Shown: positions 54,038 through 64,000, counted from the stretch's first letter. The stretch: 64,000 nucleotides of DNA from Saliniramus fredricksonii (GCF_900094735.1 NZ_FMBM01000001.1:930001-994000); one strand, 5' to 3'. Program-made: numbers and translations. Notes: generated from the letters alone by a model not told the origin.

Positions 54038-55699
54038 TCACCCGGCTCGCACACGTTCCAGGAACTGCGAGACTTCGGTTTCCAGCGTGCCGGCGTTTTC
54101 GGAGAGTTCGTTAGCGGAAGTCAGAAGCTGTTCGGAGGCTGATGCCGTATGGCTTGATGCTTCGCGGACCTGGCTGATGTTGCTGGTCGATTCCTGTGTC
54201 CCGCGTGCAGCTTCAGCAACGTTGCGTGAGATTTCGCTGGTTGCGGCTTGCTGCTCTTCGACAGCCGCAGCAACCGAATTGGCAAGAGCGCTCATCTCCT
54301 CGATCTGATGCGCGATCGCACCGATGGCCGTGACGGATTTCTGCGAGATACCTTGCATTCCGGTGATCTGGGAAGAGATTTCCTCGGTTGCTTTCGCCGT
54401 CTGATCCGCGAGCCCCTTTACCTCGGCTGCGACCACGGCAAAACCCTTGCCGGCCTCGCCGGCCCGAGCGGCCTCGATGGTGGCGTTGAGCGCCAGCAGG
54501 TTGGTCTGTTCCGCAATTGCGCTGATCATGGCGATCACCTCACCGATTTTCTGGGCGGAGGTGGAAAGTTCGGTGACGAGTTCGTTGGTCTCGCGGGCCT
54601 GCTCGACGGCACTGGCGGATTTCGTTGCGGTTTGGGCAACCTGACTGCCGATCTCCTGCGCAGAGGCGGCGAGTTGCTCGGTCGCTGTGGCAACGGCCTG
54701 GACATTCGCCGCAGTCTGCTCTGCGGTGGAGGCGACAGAAGCAGATTGCATGTTGGTCTCTTCCGCCGTTGAGGACAACGAGCGGGCCGTAGCTTCGAGC
54801 TCTGCGGACGACGCGGAGAGCTGCCGTACAAGGCCACCGACGGTCGATTCGAACTCATCGGCCATTTTCACCAGGGCTGCACGCTGCTGCGCCTCGACTT
54901 CGGCTTCACGGGCCTTGGCCTGCTCCTCCATCTCCTTGTTGCGACGGAGCGCATCGCGGAAAACGGCGAGTGCTTTGGCCATGGCACCCACCTCGTCTCT
55001 GCGATCAAGAGCGGGTATTTCCGTTGCGAGATCACCATCCGAGACCTTCGTCATGGCCGAGGTCAATCCGGTCACCGGGTTCACGATCGATCTGGCAAGG
55101 AAAAAGGCGATCAGGGCACCAAGTACGAGACCGATCGCGGTCGTCCACATGGCAATCAGCTCGGCGGTTTGAAGAGTCGCGTTGATAACCGGGCCGACCT
55201 CATCACGGCGGACATAGAAGCCTTGTGCCGTTTCGGTAATCTGGGCAGTGATCTGTATACCCAGTGTTTCCAGTTGTTCGATGGCGGCTTCGCCGGAGGC
55301 ATTCTCGCTTGCCAGACGATCAAGCAGCACCTGGTAATCCGTCAACGCCGCATTCAGACCATCCAATGCCGAACCAAGTTCCGGATTGATGACGGATTCT
55401 CGCGCTTGCGCATATTGGTCAAAAGCCCCCGCAAGCATTGCTTGAGCACGCTGTAGGTCATCTTCATCACCGTCGCGCATGAAGACGGTGGCGCTGGTGC
55501 GTGCTGAGTAAAAGTCACCCCGCATATCGAGTGTTGCGCCGGTGAGATCGGACACCTCGCGATACTCACCGAAGAGGGTTTCCGCCTTGAAGAGCGACAA
55601 CGTCGCGTAACCGGAGACCCCTGCGAAAAGCATCAGCACGAGTCCGAATGCCCAACTTATGCGAGCTTTGATCGAGAGATTTTTCATGAGAGTAGCCAT
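54038..55699 (-). CDS. Methyl-accepting chemotaxis protein (membrane)
   Basis: A 553-residue chemoreceptor. TM1 is near residues 12-33, followed by a periplasmic four-helix-bundle-like domain (about 34-180), TM2 at about 185-207, HAMP ([22 protein letters not shown]...) and a long signalling coiled coil with the hairpin tip [30 protein letters not shown]. It reports ligand binding to CheA/CheW; the ligand is unknown. The start at 55699 (MATLMKN) is preceded by AAGGGG. No CheBR-binding pentapeptide is evident at the end. Confidence 0.94.
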   Translation of the reverse strand: MATLMKNLSIKARISWAFGLVLMLFAGVSGYATLSLFKAETLFGEYREVSDLTGATLDMRGDFYSARTSATVFMRDGDEDDLQRAQAMLAGAFDQYAQARESVINPELGSALDGLNAALTDYQVLLDRLASENASGEAAIEQLETLGIQITAQITETAQGFYVRRDEVGPVINATLQTAELIAMWTTAIGLVLGALIAFFLARSIVNPVTGLTSAMTKVSDGDLATEIPALDRRDEVGAMAKALAVFRDALRRNKEMEEQAKAREAEVEAQQRAALVKMADEFESTVGGLVRQLSASSAELEATARSLSSTAEETNMQSASVASTAEQTAANVQAVATATEQLAASAQEIGSQVAQTATKSASAVEQARETNELVTELSTSAQKIGEVIAMISAIAEQTNLLALNATIEAARAGEAGKGFAVVAAEVKGLADQTAKATEEISSQITGMQGISQKSVTAIGAIAHQIEEMSALANSVAAAVEEQQAATSEISRNVAEAARGTQESTSNISQVREASSHTASASEQLLTSANELSENAGTLETEVSQFLERVRAG

Positions 55700-55954
55700 G
55701 TCAGCCCCTTTGCGTGTTCTTCGAACCGTCAATGCTCCACCAAATTGCGATTAGTCTGAAGCCCATAAATGAATAAAATTATAATTATGCTTGTTTTGTT
55801 ATTTGCATATAAGCCGAGCGTGTATGCGCGACCGCAAGCTCATCCGATTGTCCCGGCTGCCCCGCCAAGCTGCCGCCTTCTCGGGAATCTCCCGTATATG
55901 AATATTGACGCCAAGTGCGTATGTTCATCGGGCAGCATATGACTGAGGCTTGCC

Positions 55955-56095
55955 ATGGATACGCTTAGGAGCCCAGCAGGAAATGGCTTTTCCCTGCGCG
56001 AGGCTGTTGTGAGTGGCGGCATCATCGATGCCTGCTGTGGCTTGCTTGTCCTTGCCGCAGTGACATCATCACTGCTCGTTATCGCCGGTCTTTGA
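55955..56095 (+). CDS. Possible small single-helix membrane protein
   Basis: A 46-codon frame, MDTLRSPAGNGFSLREAV followed by a hydrophobic helix (GLLVLAAVTSSLLVIAGL). It ends 7 bases before the convergent gene at 56103. No strong ribosome binding site is seen (GAGGCTTGCC precedes it). It may be a real small protein or chance. Confidence 0.35.
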   Translation: MDTLRSPAGNGFSLREAVVSGGIIDACCGLLVLAAVTSSLLVIAGL

Positions 56096-56102
56096 TGGCC
56101 CC

Positions 56103-56405
56103 CTATGCCACTCCGGCATCCCTTGCGATAACCTGGAGCATATTGCGCATTTGAGTGAGCCCGACGATGATGTTTGCACGCGCATCTGCACCGGCTTCTG
56201 TGTCGGGCGTGGTGCTCTTGAGTAAAACACGCGCGTGCTGGCAGAATTCCCGCTCCCGCGTAAATGTCTGACGCCCTGAGGTCCTGCTCTCAATTCTTGC
56301 AAGATGATGGTCACTGTCTACCAGGGCCTTTTCGAGGCGGGCGTCGATCTGCTGGATGGGCCGTAACGAAACCTCCTTGCGACGCGCAGCGATTTTCGGA
56401 TGCAT
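56103..56405 (-). CDS. Small helical protein of unknown function
   Basis: A 100-residue, charged, mostly helical protein (MHPKIAARRKEVSLRPIQQI at the start, RMNMLQ-type Met-rich end). An excellent AGAAGGAG lies 6 bases before the ATG at 56405. It begins 24 bases after the stop of the GGDEF-EAL gene on the same strand, so it is probably cotranscribed and may act with it. I do not recognise a family. Confidence 0.7.
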   Translation of the reverse strand: MHPKIAARRKEVSLRPIQQIDARLEKALVDSDHHLARIESRTSGRQTFTREREFCQHARVLLKSTTPDTEAGADARANIIVGLTQMRNMLQVIARDAGVA

Positions 56406-56429
56406 GGCGTGCTCCTTCTTGAAGCATTT

Positions 56430-58640
56430 TCAAACGAGATATTCGGATTTGGTGGTGGTCGAGAGGTATCCGGCGAGGCCCGAAGGCGGAACAGGTCTGG
56501 ACACAAGGTATCCCTGTGCCAGATCACAGCCCATTTCACGCAGCATGGCGTATTGCTCGGATGTCTCGACACCCTCCGCGACAACCTCGATGTGCAGGGT
56601 GCGTGCAAGGTTGATCATGGCCTCGGTGACTGCCGCATCATCGCTTCCGGGCGTCATATGCATGATGAACGATCGGTCGATCTTGAGGACATCCACGGGA
56701 AACCGCTTGAGATGCGTGAGGGATGCGTATCCTGTGCCAAAATCATCAAGGGCGATCAGGACGCCCTGCTCATGCAGATCCTCAAGATTGGCAGTGATGA
56801 TCTCCAGAGCGCGGTCGAGCAGGGTTGTCTCAGTGATTTCAACGCAGAGATCTTCTGGAGAAAGCCCGAAGTCGCCGGAAAGTTGTATCAGTCGTCGGCT
56901 GAATTCCGAATCGCGCAACTGTGCCGTCGTGACATTGATGGCGAGCCTGCCGGCCTTGAATCCAAGGGCCTGCATCTGAGCATGGGCACGACAGGCCCGG
57001 GAAATAACCGCGTCGCCGAGTTGAAGACCGAGATGGTGTCCCTCGGCAATGGCGACGATCTCCTGCGGGGGGATCGCCTCGCCCTCGCACTTCCAGCGCA
57101 AGAGGGCTTCAAAGCCTTCGTGCTGCATGGTGCTGATACGCACCTGTGGCTGAAGAACAATGTCGATTTCGTCTGCGAGCAGGGCGACCGCGAGGTTATC
57201 AGCAAGCTTGCGGTTACGTTCGATCTTCTGCCGCATGTCGCAGGCGAACAGACGAACCGTCCCACGGCGAGAATTCTTTGCCTCGTAAAGAGCGATATCG
57301 GCATGTTTGAGAATATCCTTGGCCCCATGATCGCGATCGGGGAACAGGGCAAGGCCGACACTGCAACGCGGCGCGATCGCGCGCCCGGCAATCTTCATGG
57401 GACGATCAAGGGTCGCGAGCAGATCCTCACACCAGGTCAAGGCTTCCTGATCGCCAGTGACCTTGGGCCACAAAAGCGCAAATTCATCGCCGCCGACACG
57501 GGCAAGGGTTGCGCTCTTGTCGATCATTGCCGACACGCGCTCGGCAAGTGTCCTGATGACACTGTCGCCGATATCGTGACCGTGGATATCGTTGATGACT
57601 TTCAGATTGTCGAGATCAAGGAAAGCGAGAGCACCGTATTCCCCATCACGACGCCGTGCCACAAGCGTGCTGTTGAGACGCCGCAGCAAAACCTTGCGAT
57701 TGACGAGGCCCGTCAAGGCATCCGTTTCGGCCTGCAGACGCAACCGCTCCTCGGCAGCCTTCAGGTCAGAGATATCGGTTCGCACACCGACGATGTATCC
57801 TGAAGGCGTCTTTTTCTCGCGAACCTGGATCCAGCCGCCTTCAGACCTCTTGCGTTGCACGGGTGCCCCTGGATTGAGATGATCCCTGAGCGCTCTCTGG
57901 ACGAACGCTTCTTGTGAGACCGGGCTGTTTCCTGCCTGCAGAAACTCGCCGCATGCGACACCTTCCCGCAGCAGTTCTTCAAAGGTGATACCTTGGGTCA
58001 CTTTGGGTGCAACAAGTGGATAGGTTTCGAGGAAACCCTCATTCCACAGAATCAGGCGATCATCGGAATCAAAAGCGGCCACCCCATCAGGGATGGCCGA
58101 CATGACATCGCAAACGAGGCTTTCAACCTTTTGACGGGCCTCGACCTCGGCTTCCCGTGCGGCTTCTGCCAGCTTGCGTTGCGTGATGTCGGTGCGGATG
58201 GCAACATAGCCTTCGATCTGACCATTGCCGGCGACGACAGGCGCGATGGTTGTATCGACCCAATAGAGACGACCATCTTTTGCCCTGTTGCAGATTTCCC
58301 CTCGCCAGACCTCGTTCGAGGCAATGGTCCGCCACATCGTCTGGAAGAATGCCCGTTCATGGGAACCGGAATTCAAGATGGCATGCGTCTTTCCCAGGAG
58401 TTCATCACGGCTATAGCCGCTGATCCGGCAAAAGGGCTCGTTGACAGCCGTGATGATGCCGCGGCGGTCGGTCACAGCAACGATCGCGTGCGTGTCGAGG
58501 GCATTCTTGTAAGCTGTCAGCTCGGTCGCGAGCTGTCGGTAAGCAGGATGCTCTGCGATCTCCACATCCTCGGCCACCCCATGACCTGATAATGCGATTG
58601 TTCCTGCGCTCATGAATTCCGGGCACTTGATGTATCGCAT
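56430..58640 (-). CDS. PAS-PAS-GGDEF-EAL cyclic-di-GMP protein
   Basis: A 736-residue cytosolic regulator. Two PAS domains (about residues 45-165 and 185-300, the first with AVTDRRGIITAVNEPFCRISGY) precede a GGDEF domain with an intact ARVGGDEFALLW site and an EAL domain with FEALLRWK, INVTTAQL, ITETTLLDR, DDFGTGYASLTHLKRFPVDVLKIDRSF and VAEGVET. All catalytic residues that I can identify are present in both, so it could make and degrade c-di-GMP. Start 58640 (AAGG upstream) or Met 58613. It is flanked by two chemoreceptors, suggesting a motility/attachment control cluster. Confidence 0.94.
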   Translation of the reverse strand: MRYIKCPEFMSAGTIALSGHGVAEDVEIAEHPAYRQLATELTAYKNALDTHAIVAVTDRRGIITAVNEPFCRISGYSRDELLGKTHAILNSGSHERAFFQTMWRTIASNEVWRGEICNRAKDGRLYWVDTTIAPVVAGNGQIEGYVAIRTDITQRKLAEAAREAEVEARQKVESLVCDVMSAIPDGVAAFDSDDRLILWNEGFLETYPLVAPKVTQGITFEELLREGVACGEFLQAGNSPVSQEAFVQRALRDHLNPGAPVQRKRSEGGWIQVREKKTPSGYIVGVRTDISDLKAAEERLRLQAETDALTGLVNRKVLLRRLNSTLVARRRDGEYGALAFLDLDNLKVINDIHGHDIGDSVIRTLAERVSAMIDKSATLARVGGDEFALLWPKVTGDQEALTWCEDLLATLDRPMKIAGRAIAPRCSVGLALFPDRDHGAKDILKHADIALYEAKNSRRGTVRLFACDMRQKIERNRKLADNLAVALLADEIDIVLQPQVRISTMQHEGFEALLRWKCEGEAIPPQEIVAIAEGHHLGLQLGDAVISRACRAHAQMQALGFKAGRLAINVTTAQLRDSEFSRRLIQLSGDFGLSPEDLCVEITETTLLDRALEIITANLEDLHEQGVLIALDDFGTGYASLTHLKRFPVDVLKIDRSFIMHMTPGSDDAAVTEAMINLARTLHIEVVAEGVETSEQYAMLREMGCDLAQGYLVSRPVPPSGLAGYLSTTTKSEYLV

Positions 58641-58754
58641 GATCGTCTGCCTTGTTTATCTCGTCGTTGGCCCTGAGGCTTCGTTGCACCTGCTTTTGCC
58701 GAGGCCAGCTGGTGCATGATTGATCGTGGGTGCGGTCCATTGCGCCCGCTATTG

Positions 58755-60047
58755 TCAGATCTTGCGCACCTGTTCGATGAAATCCGCGACCGCCCGGGCG
58801 ACGCGCTCGCATTCCGCATCGACCGTCGAGGCACTTGTTGTCATGCTCTTTCCCGACTCCGCCGAACGCCGCGCTGCCTGCGCGACGTCACCCATCGCCT
58901 GGCTCACCGACGCGCTGCCGGTGGCTGCTTCGGTGACCGAGCGCGAGATCTCGCTCGTCGTCGCCGCCTGCTCCTCGACCGCAGCCGAGATCGCCACCGA
59001 AGTCTCGTCGATCGTGTCGATCGTCGTGGAAATGCGTCCGATGGCGGCGACGGTGGATTGGGTCGATTCCTGGATGGCGGCGATCTGCTCGGAAATCTCT
59101 TCGGTCGCCTTGGCCGTCTGTGAGGCGAGGTTCTTCACCTCCTGGGCGACGACGGCGAAGCCCTTGCCGGCCTCTCCGGCCCGGGCCGCCTCGATCGTGG
59201 CGTTGAGGGCGAGCAGGTTGGTCTGGCCGGCGATGTTCTGGATCAGCGAGACGATCTGGCCGATCTTCTGGGAGGCATCCGCGAGAGCCTGCACGCTCTG
59301 CGAGGTTTCCCGCGCCTCCTGCACGGCATTCTTCGTGATCCCGCGTGACTGGTCCACCTGACGCGAGATCTCGCTGATGGAGCTGTCGAGTTCCTCGGCT
59401 GCGGCGGCGACGGCCTGGACATTGGCGCTGGTCTGCTCGGCGCCTGACGAGGCGGAGGTTGCCGTCTCGGTCGCTTCACGGGTCGAGCCGATGACACTAT
59501 CGGCGGCGTCGCGCATGCTGCCATTGGCACGACGCACGCCCTGCATGGCTTCTTCCATGATGGCATCAAAGGCATCGATGGAATTCGACAATTCCGTGAT
59601 CACCGACCAGGTCAGGGCGGCGGCGACGTAGCGGCCCTGAACGTCGAAGACGGGGGTGATGTTGAGATCCATCCGCTCCGGGCCGAGCTTGATCTTGGCC
59701 CGCCAGGGAAGGTTCTTCGGATCGGCCACGATCGCCCGCTGGTGCTCCGGACGCTTGTGAAAGATGTCAAAAGACGTTCCGACAATCTTTTCCGGGTCGA
59801 GGCCTTGGGGCAGATGCTCGCGGATGCGTTTCAGCGTCACGATGCTGGTTCGGTTGGCATAGGTGATGATGCCGCTTTGCGGATCAAGCGTCAGGATGTT
59901 GACCGGCAGATTCTCTGCCACCGTTTCCAGTGGCGGCCGGATCACTCCCGGCTGAGATGCAGTATGGCCTCGTGCGAGCTGCCCTGACGCCGCCAGGCTG
60001 CCGTCAGCAGGTTGCGCAGCAGTGCCACGCTTGAACAGAATCCCCAT
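58755..60047 (-). CDS. Soluble PAS-containing methyl-accepting chemotaxis protein
   Basis: A 430-residue chemoreceptor without a transmembrane segment. A PAS domain (about residues 40-150: [24 protein letters not shown]) resembles those of Aer- and McpH-like cytosolic sensors. The signalling domain has the tip [37 protein letters not shown]. It may sense redox, energy state or a small cytosolic molecule. The ATG at 60047 is preceded by GGGGGAAGGG; an earlier ATG lies at 60062. Divergent from the Crp/Fnr gene. Confidence 0.93.
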   Translation of the reverse strand: MGILFKRGTAAQPADGSLAASGQLARGHTASQPGVIRPPLETVAENLPVNILTLDPQSGIITYANRTSIVTLKRIREHLPQGLDPEKIVGTSFDIFHKRPEHQRAIVADPKNLPWRAKIKLGPERMDLNITPVFDVQGRYVAAALTWSVITELSNSIDAFDAIMEEAMQGVRRANGSMRDAADSVIGSTREATETATSASSGAEQTSANVQAVAAAAEELDSSISEISRQVDQSRGITKNAVQEARETSQSVQALADASQKIGQIVSLIQNIAGQTNLLALNATIEAARAGEAGKGFAVVAQEVKNLASQTAKATEEISEQIAAIQESTQSTVAAIGRISTTIDTIDETSVAISAAVEEQAATTSEISRSVTEAATGSASVSQAMGDVAQAARRSAESGKSMTTSASTVDAECERVARAVADFIEQVRKI

Positions 60048-60062
60048 TTTCCCTTCCCCCAT

Positions 60063-60465
60063 TTCGAATCAGGGTGCATCGATCGAGAGCGCCTGATACC
60101 TGCCTGAGCATATTCACGAATATTCTTAGGTATATTATTATGCATACAAACTAATAAAATAATAATTTTTTGACCGATATAACGAACTTGTATTCGTCGG
60201 GTTACGCTCGTAATCAGCGAAAGATGCGACATAAAGACACATAACCGTTCAAATATTCGTTTGTTTTGAGTTGACCCTATGATTTATTTATGATTTCTCA
60301 TAAACAAAAATATAAAAATATACTTTGATATGCTTGACATGCTTAACCACGTCACATATTTGTGAACCTACAAAGATGGGCTTGCAACGCCGCAAAAGGC
60401 AGCTCAAAAAGGCGGAAAGAGGGGAAGTTCCGCGTGTTTATCGAGAAAAGCAAGGAAATGACGAA
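60063..60465. promoter_or_regulatory. AT-rich divergent promoter region
   Basis: About 400 bases between the soluble chemoreceptor and the Crp/Fnr gene. 60105-60180 and 60240-60345 are very AT-rich, as expected for promoters. The Crp frame is open through the last part, so the first gene boundary depends on the start used. I could not place a Crp/Fnr box (TTGAT-N4-ATCAA) with confidence. Confidence 0.4.
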
Positions 60466-61191
60466 GTGACATTCCCCAATAAGTTGCTCAGCCGATTGTC
60501 TTCAGAAGCGCAAACTTTTCTCGCCCCCTACGCAATTACGCAGTGTCTGCTCGGAGGAAACGAAGTCTATCCTCTTGGCGCACCGTTCACGCATGCCTGT
60601 TTTCCGGGAACTGCCATTCTGTCATTGATGACGGATCTTGATCATGACGGCGCCAACGCCGAAAAGGTATCGATCGGGCGTGAAGGTTTCCTGGGCCTGG
60701 CTCTTATTCTTGGTGGCGAGCGTGCTCTCAGCCGCTCGGTCGTTCGCGTTTCAGGTTCCGCTACGCTCATCCCCATACCAGTTCTCAACGAGGCATCCGA
60801 ACGTTTTGCCTGTCTGCGTGTAGCGACCCGCCGTTATGCACAGACGCTCGTGATCCAGCTGATGGAAACCGTTGCCGGTGCGCGCATTGAGAGTTCTGCT
60901 GTCCAGGTCGCGCATTGGCTGGCCCTGGCCTTTGATCGCATGGATGGTGCAGTGCTCGAACTCAAACAGGACGAGCTTGCAGAGAGCCTCGGCATCGGGC
61001 GCATCAGCACTTCGAATGCCCTTCAAGATTTACGCCAAAGACAGATTGTGGAGTACTCCCGCGGTCGGATCACCGCACTCGACCCGGAGGGATTACGCAC
61101 AATCGCCGGCCCACGATACGCACGGATCAGACAGGCCTACGCCTGGCAGGATGAGATGGAGGAAGATGGGGCAATCGCGCTTGGATTGTAA
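60466..61191 (+). CDS. Crp/Fnr-family transcriptional regulator
   Basis: A 241-residue regulator: a cyclic-nucleotide-binding-like beta roll (LGGNEVYPLGAPFTHACFPG, VSIGREGFLGLALILGG) followed by a helix-turn-helix (LKQDELAESLGIGRISTSNALQDLRQRQIVEYSRGRI). No Fnr cysteine cluster is present, so it is not an oxygen-sensing Fnr. The pattern matches the Crp/Fnr subfamily common in rhizobia. The GTG at 60466 follows AAGGAA by 8 bases and starts where conservation begins; upstream ATG codons (60376, 60325) are also in frame. Effector unknown. Confidence 0.87.
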   Translation: MTFPNKLLSRLSSEAQTFLAPYAITQCLLGGNEVYPLGAPFTHACFPGTAILSLMTDLDHDGANAEKVSIGREGFLGLALILGGERALSRSVVRVSGSATLIPIPVLNEASERFACLRVATRRYAQTLVIQLMETVAGARIESSAVQVAHWLALAFDRMDGAVLELKQDELAESLGIGRISTSNALQDLRQRQIVEYSRGRITALDPEGLRTIAGPRYARIRQAYAWQDEMEEDGAIALGL

Positions 61192-61247
61192 TCAACCAAA
61201 ATTCGGATCATGCCGCGCAGCAGCAAGACCCTGCACTTCCTCGGTAT

Positions 61248-61730
61248 TCAGAAATTATTCAAGATATTAGGGAAAAAACATGGGATGGATTTTATCCCTC
61301 CCGGGTTTGGGAAAGGTATCTCTCCAATACGTTTTTTGGTTTTGATGCAATTTATCCTGAATGTCACAAACTCTTGATTGACGAGAAGACGCATGAGCTG
61401 GATAATTTCATCTTCTTTGAGAAGATGAATGAAGAAATCTGTGACATTAAAATATGTCCAGCCAATACACTTGGCGTATGATCCCCATCCGAGGCTCCCG
61501 ACTGCGGTCAGTCTGACAGAATGCGTTCGAATGCAAAAAAGGGTCGGCGTCAAACGGATAAATGCTTGTAAGCTCCCTGAGTCCGGCGGACTGCTGATCT
61601 CGAACTTGACCTCAAGGCAGTGACTGACCCCCGCAACAAGCGCCCCCCGAAACCATATAAGCCGACGCAAAGAACGCTCCCCGACTTCCCAGTCATCTAT
61701 GGAAAAACGCTCGCCACACATGTGCGCCAT
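61248..61730 (-). CDS. Hypothetical protein
   Basis: A 160-codon frame starting MAHMCGERFSIDDWEVGERS with AGGA just upstream; a second Met at 61721 has better spacing. Composition and hydropathy look like a folded soluble protein (for example DFFIHLLKEDEIIQLMRLL). I recognise no family. The gene is low in GC and lies next to IS debris, so it is probably an acquired or residual gene. Confidence 0.45.
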   Translation of the reverse strand: MAHMCGERFSIDDWEVGERSLRRLIWFRGALVAGVSHCLEVKFEISSPPDSGSLQAFIRLTPTLFCIRTHSVRLTAVGSLGWGSYAKCIGWTYFNVTDFFIHLLKEDEIIQLMRLLVNQEFVTFRINCIKTKKRIGEIPFPNPGGIKSIPCFFPNILNNF

Positions 61731-62007
61731 ATTCCTATATTCATAATTATGTATGTATAAAAATACTCTTTACTGCAAGCGCCATCCGCTGCAAGTCCTG
61801 ACGTCCAGCAAAAACCGGGACTGCAAGCTCAGCGAACGAGCAAAGGTCATGTCCCCCGTGATGGTGTAGCTCGACGCTAGCGAAGCCGTCCGTTCGCGCG
61901 CTTTTGATTGCGCTGTAGCGGACGGTCGGCTTCGCGGGACGGGTGGTGATCGGTGATCTTCCGGTAGGATTGGGTTGGAGACTCAACCTGACCTGAAAGG
62001 ACGACCG
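61731..62007. other. Spacer with an imperfect inverted repeat
   Basis: Arms at 61880-61897 and 61918-61935 (GCGAAGCCG / CGGCTTCGC plus inner pairs) can form a long hairpin about 75 bases before the IS256 gene. It may be the terminal region of that element. Nothing else seen. Confidence 0.35.
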
Positions 62008-62221
62008 ATGACCGATTCCATGATGAACTTTCGCACGCAGGGTTGCTCAGGGTCCTGGAGAAGACCCCTGACGCGGATATCCTGCGCGAGATGATCGGCT
62101 TTGCCGCCGAGCGCCTGATGGAGATGGAGGTTGGCGCTCATACCGGTGCCGGCTATGGCGAGAAGCGTACCGATCGCCTGGCGCAACGCAACGGCTATCG
62201 TGATCGCGACTGGGAGACGCG
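62008..62221 (+). pseudogene. IS256-family transposase C, 5' part
   Basis: ATG at 62008 (AAAGGACG upstream) reads [11 protein letters not shown] frameshift near 62037 puts the rest, [20 protein letters not shown] and [18 protein letters not shown], in another frame. The gene is then interrupted by the IS256 at 62222 and resumes at 63600. Confidence 0.9.
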
Positions 62222-63599
62222 GGTAGCGTCCAAGGAGCTGGTGTAATTTCAGTGCCGTCAACGGTGTGATCCTGGGTGGCCATCGAGGTGTATGGTCGAG
62301 GTGGAGTTTGCTGACTTCAACCCCGGACCACATGGAGACCCCGATGACCAAGACGAACATGGACCTGTCCGAACTTCTGGCCAAGCACGATCAGGGAGAC
62401 TTTCTGCGCAGCGTTGCCGAGGCCGTCCTGCAGCTGATCATGGAGGCGGATGTCGAAGGCCTGATCGGCGCTGGCAAGCACGAGCGCAGCGGCGAACGCA
62501 CAACGTGGCGTAACGGGTATCGAGAGCGCGCTCTCGATACCCGTCTGGGCACGCTGAACCTGCGGGTTCCCAAGCTGCGTCAAGGCAGTTACTTCCCGGG
62601 CTTTCTCGAAGCGCGCAAGACCTCGGAACAGGCGCTGGTGGCCGTCATCCAGGAGGCGTGGATCAGTGGTGTCTCGACCCGTCGCGTCGATGAGCTGGTG
62701 CAGGCCATGGGGCTGAGCGGCATTTCGAAGAGCACGGTGTCGAAGCTGTGCAAGGACATCGACGAACGTGTCGGCGAGTTCCTGAACCGCCCGCTCACCG
62801 GCGAATGGCCCTATCTCTGGCTCGACGCCACCTATCTGAAGGTGCGCCAGGGCGGACGGATCGTACCAGTCGCCGCAATAATCGCCGTGGCCGCCAACAC
62901 CGAGGGACGCCGTGAGATCATCGGCCTCGGTATCGGCCCGTCCGAGGCCGAGACATTCTGGACCGAGTTCCTTCGATCCCTGCGCGTTCGCGGCCTGGGG
63001 GGCGTCAGACTGGTCATCAGCGACGCGCATACAGGCCTCAAAGCCGCCATCGCCCGGGTCTTCGAAGCAACCTGGCAACGCTGTCGCGTCCACTGGATGC
63101 GCAACGCCCTGGCCCATGTCTCGCGTGGTCAGCATACTGTCGTCGCCGCTGCCATCCGACAGGCCTTCGATCAACCCGACCGCACCCATGCCGGCGAAAC
63201 CTGGCGCAAGGTCGCAGAGCAACTGCGCCCGCGCTGGCCAAAACTGGCCGATCTCATGGATGCCAGCGAGCACGACGTGCTGGCCTACATGTCATTCCCG
63301 CGCCAGCATCGCACCAAACTGCACAGCACGAACCCAATTGAACGTCTGAACAAGGAGGTCAAGCGACGCGCCGACGTCGTCGGGATCTTCCCCAATGAAG
63401 CATCCATCATGCGTTTGATCGGCGCCGTGCTCTTCGAGCAGAATGACGAATGGCAGACATCAAGCCGCTACATGATGGTCGAGGCATTCGCACAGATCGA
63501 CAAGGAGGAGATCGATCCCATCCTCAGCATAACCACAAAAGCCGCCTGATCATGACCTCAGGCCATCCAGAAAATTACACCAGCTTGACGGACGCGACC
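62222..63599 (+). mobile_element. IS256-family element, copy 2
   Basis: A 1378-bp element nearly identical to 18525-19902 (two silent changes noticed in the transposase gene). It is flanked by a perfect 8-bp duplication GAGACGCG (62214-62221 and 63600-63607) and inserted inside another IS256 transposase gene. Confidence 0.96.
62344..63549 (+). CDS. IS256-family transposase (copy 2)
   Basis: A 401-residue transposase identical in protein sequence to copy 1 at 18647. Silent differences are seen in a Thr codon (ACG/ACA) of [10 protein letters not shown] and a Glu codon near the end. Intact frame with the same DDE residues. Confidence 0.96.
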   Translation: MTKTNMDLSELLAKHDQGDFLRSVAEAVLQLIMEADVEGLIGAGKHERSGERTTWRNGYRERALDTRLGTLNLRVPKLRQGSYFPGFLEARKTSEQALVAVIQEAWISGVSTRRVDELVQAMGLSGISKSTVSKLCKDIDERVGEFLNRPLTGEWPYLWLDATYLKVRQGGRIVPVAAIIAVAANTEGRREIIGLGIGPSEAETFWTEFLRSLRVRGLGGVRLVISDAHTGLKAAIARVFEATWQRCRVHWMRNALAHVSRGQHTVVAAAIRQAFDQPDRTHAGETWRKVAEQLRPRWPKLADLMDASEHDVLAYMSFPRQHRTKLHSTNPIERLNKEVKRRADVVGIFPNEASIMRLIGAVLFEQNDEWQTSSRYMMVEAFAQIDKEEIDPILSITTKAA

Positions 63600-64000
63600 G
63601 AGACGCGGGCCGGGACCGTGGAGCTGCGCATTCCAAAGCTGCGCAAGGGGAGAGCTACTTCCCGTCATTCCTGGCACTGCGGCGGATGGCGGAGAAAGCC
63701 CTCACCGCCGTGATCCAGGAGGCCTACATTCAGGGTATCTCGACGCGCTCCGTCGATGATCTCGTCAAGGCGCTCGGCATGAGCGGGATCTCCAAGAGCC
63801 AGGTCAGCCGGCTCTGCGAGGAGATCGATGAGCGGGTGAAAGCCTTCCTCGAACGCCCGATCGAGGGAGACTGGCCGTATCTGTGGATCGACGCCACCTA
63901 TGTGAAGGTTCGTGCGCAAGGCCGGGAATTTGGCCGGATCGTCTCCGTTGCCGTGACTGTCGCCGTGGGCGTCAACAGCGATGGTCGCCGGGAGGTGCTG
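63600..64000 (+). pseudogene. IS256-family transposase C, 3' part (runs off window)
   Basis: Resumes [17 protein letters not shown], shifts frame at about 63650 where two bases are extra, then continues [37 protein letters not shown] and [14 protein letters not shown] with the first catalytic Asp. With the 5' frameshift and the IS insertion it is dead. It continues past base 64000. Confidence 0.9.

Noticed and set aside
56400-57803. A 467-codon plus-strand frame
   Set aside because: Antisense to the GGDEF-EAL gene, whose motifs are all intact.

Overview
The window reads as the chromosome of a high-GC, probably halotolerant alphaproteobacterium (Hyphomicrobiales-like). The grounds are a MucR/Ros regulator, an ectoine pathway, a PhoR-type kinase, a CysNC fusion and alphaproteobacterial insertion sequences. 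I did not identify a species.

Layout. 1-10.55 kb is ordinary core genome: the end of homogentisate dioxygenase, mucR, a ring-cleavage VOC dioxygenase, a PhoR-like kinase, apt and mtnP (purine and methylthioadenosine salvage), a glyoxalase II / cupin / acetyltransferase operon, panC, tRNA-Arg(CCU), and a divergent LysR / quinone-reductase pair. 10.57-16.58 kb is one tightly overlapping minus-strand operon. It carries ectA, a PLP decarboxylase fused to an ammonia-lyase-like hotdog domain, an AMP-forming ligase (frameshifted), a small carrier protein, ectC and ectB. This ectoine / carrier-protein hybrid is the most unusual metabolic locus here. 16.6-23.5 kb is an insertion-sequence graveyard (IS1634, IS256, IS1380 split by an IS110-family element, and an IS21 remnant).

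23.75-48.4 kb is a cell-surface polysaccharide region: lipid-linked sugar initiator, O-antigen-ligase-like protein, several glycosyltransferases, a UDP-sugar dehydrogenase, methyltransferases and a flippase-like membrane protein. It includes a complete sulfate-activation and sulfotransfer module (cysD, cysNC, SLC13 permease, cysQ, two sulfotransferases) bracketed by inverted IS701 copies. The logic is: import and activate sulfate to PAPS, transfer it to sugars, and recycle PAP. 48.4-53.7 kb is a second IS cluster (IS3, IS21, and an IS256 split by a second IS110-family element).

54-61.2 kb is signalling: two chemoreceptors, a PAS-GGDEF-EAL protein, a small protein and a Crp/Fnr regulator. The window ends in an IS256 gene interrupted by a second, near-identical copy of the 18.5 kb IS256.

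The strongest sequence-level observation concerns the two IS110-family elements. Each has a roughly 260-base non-coding 3' region sharing a scaffold, and short variable segments in it match the two halves of that element's own insertion site and its own terminus. This is what a bridge/seek RNA predicts. Both targets lie in conserved codons of other transposase genes.
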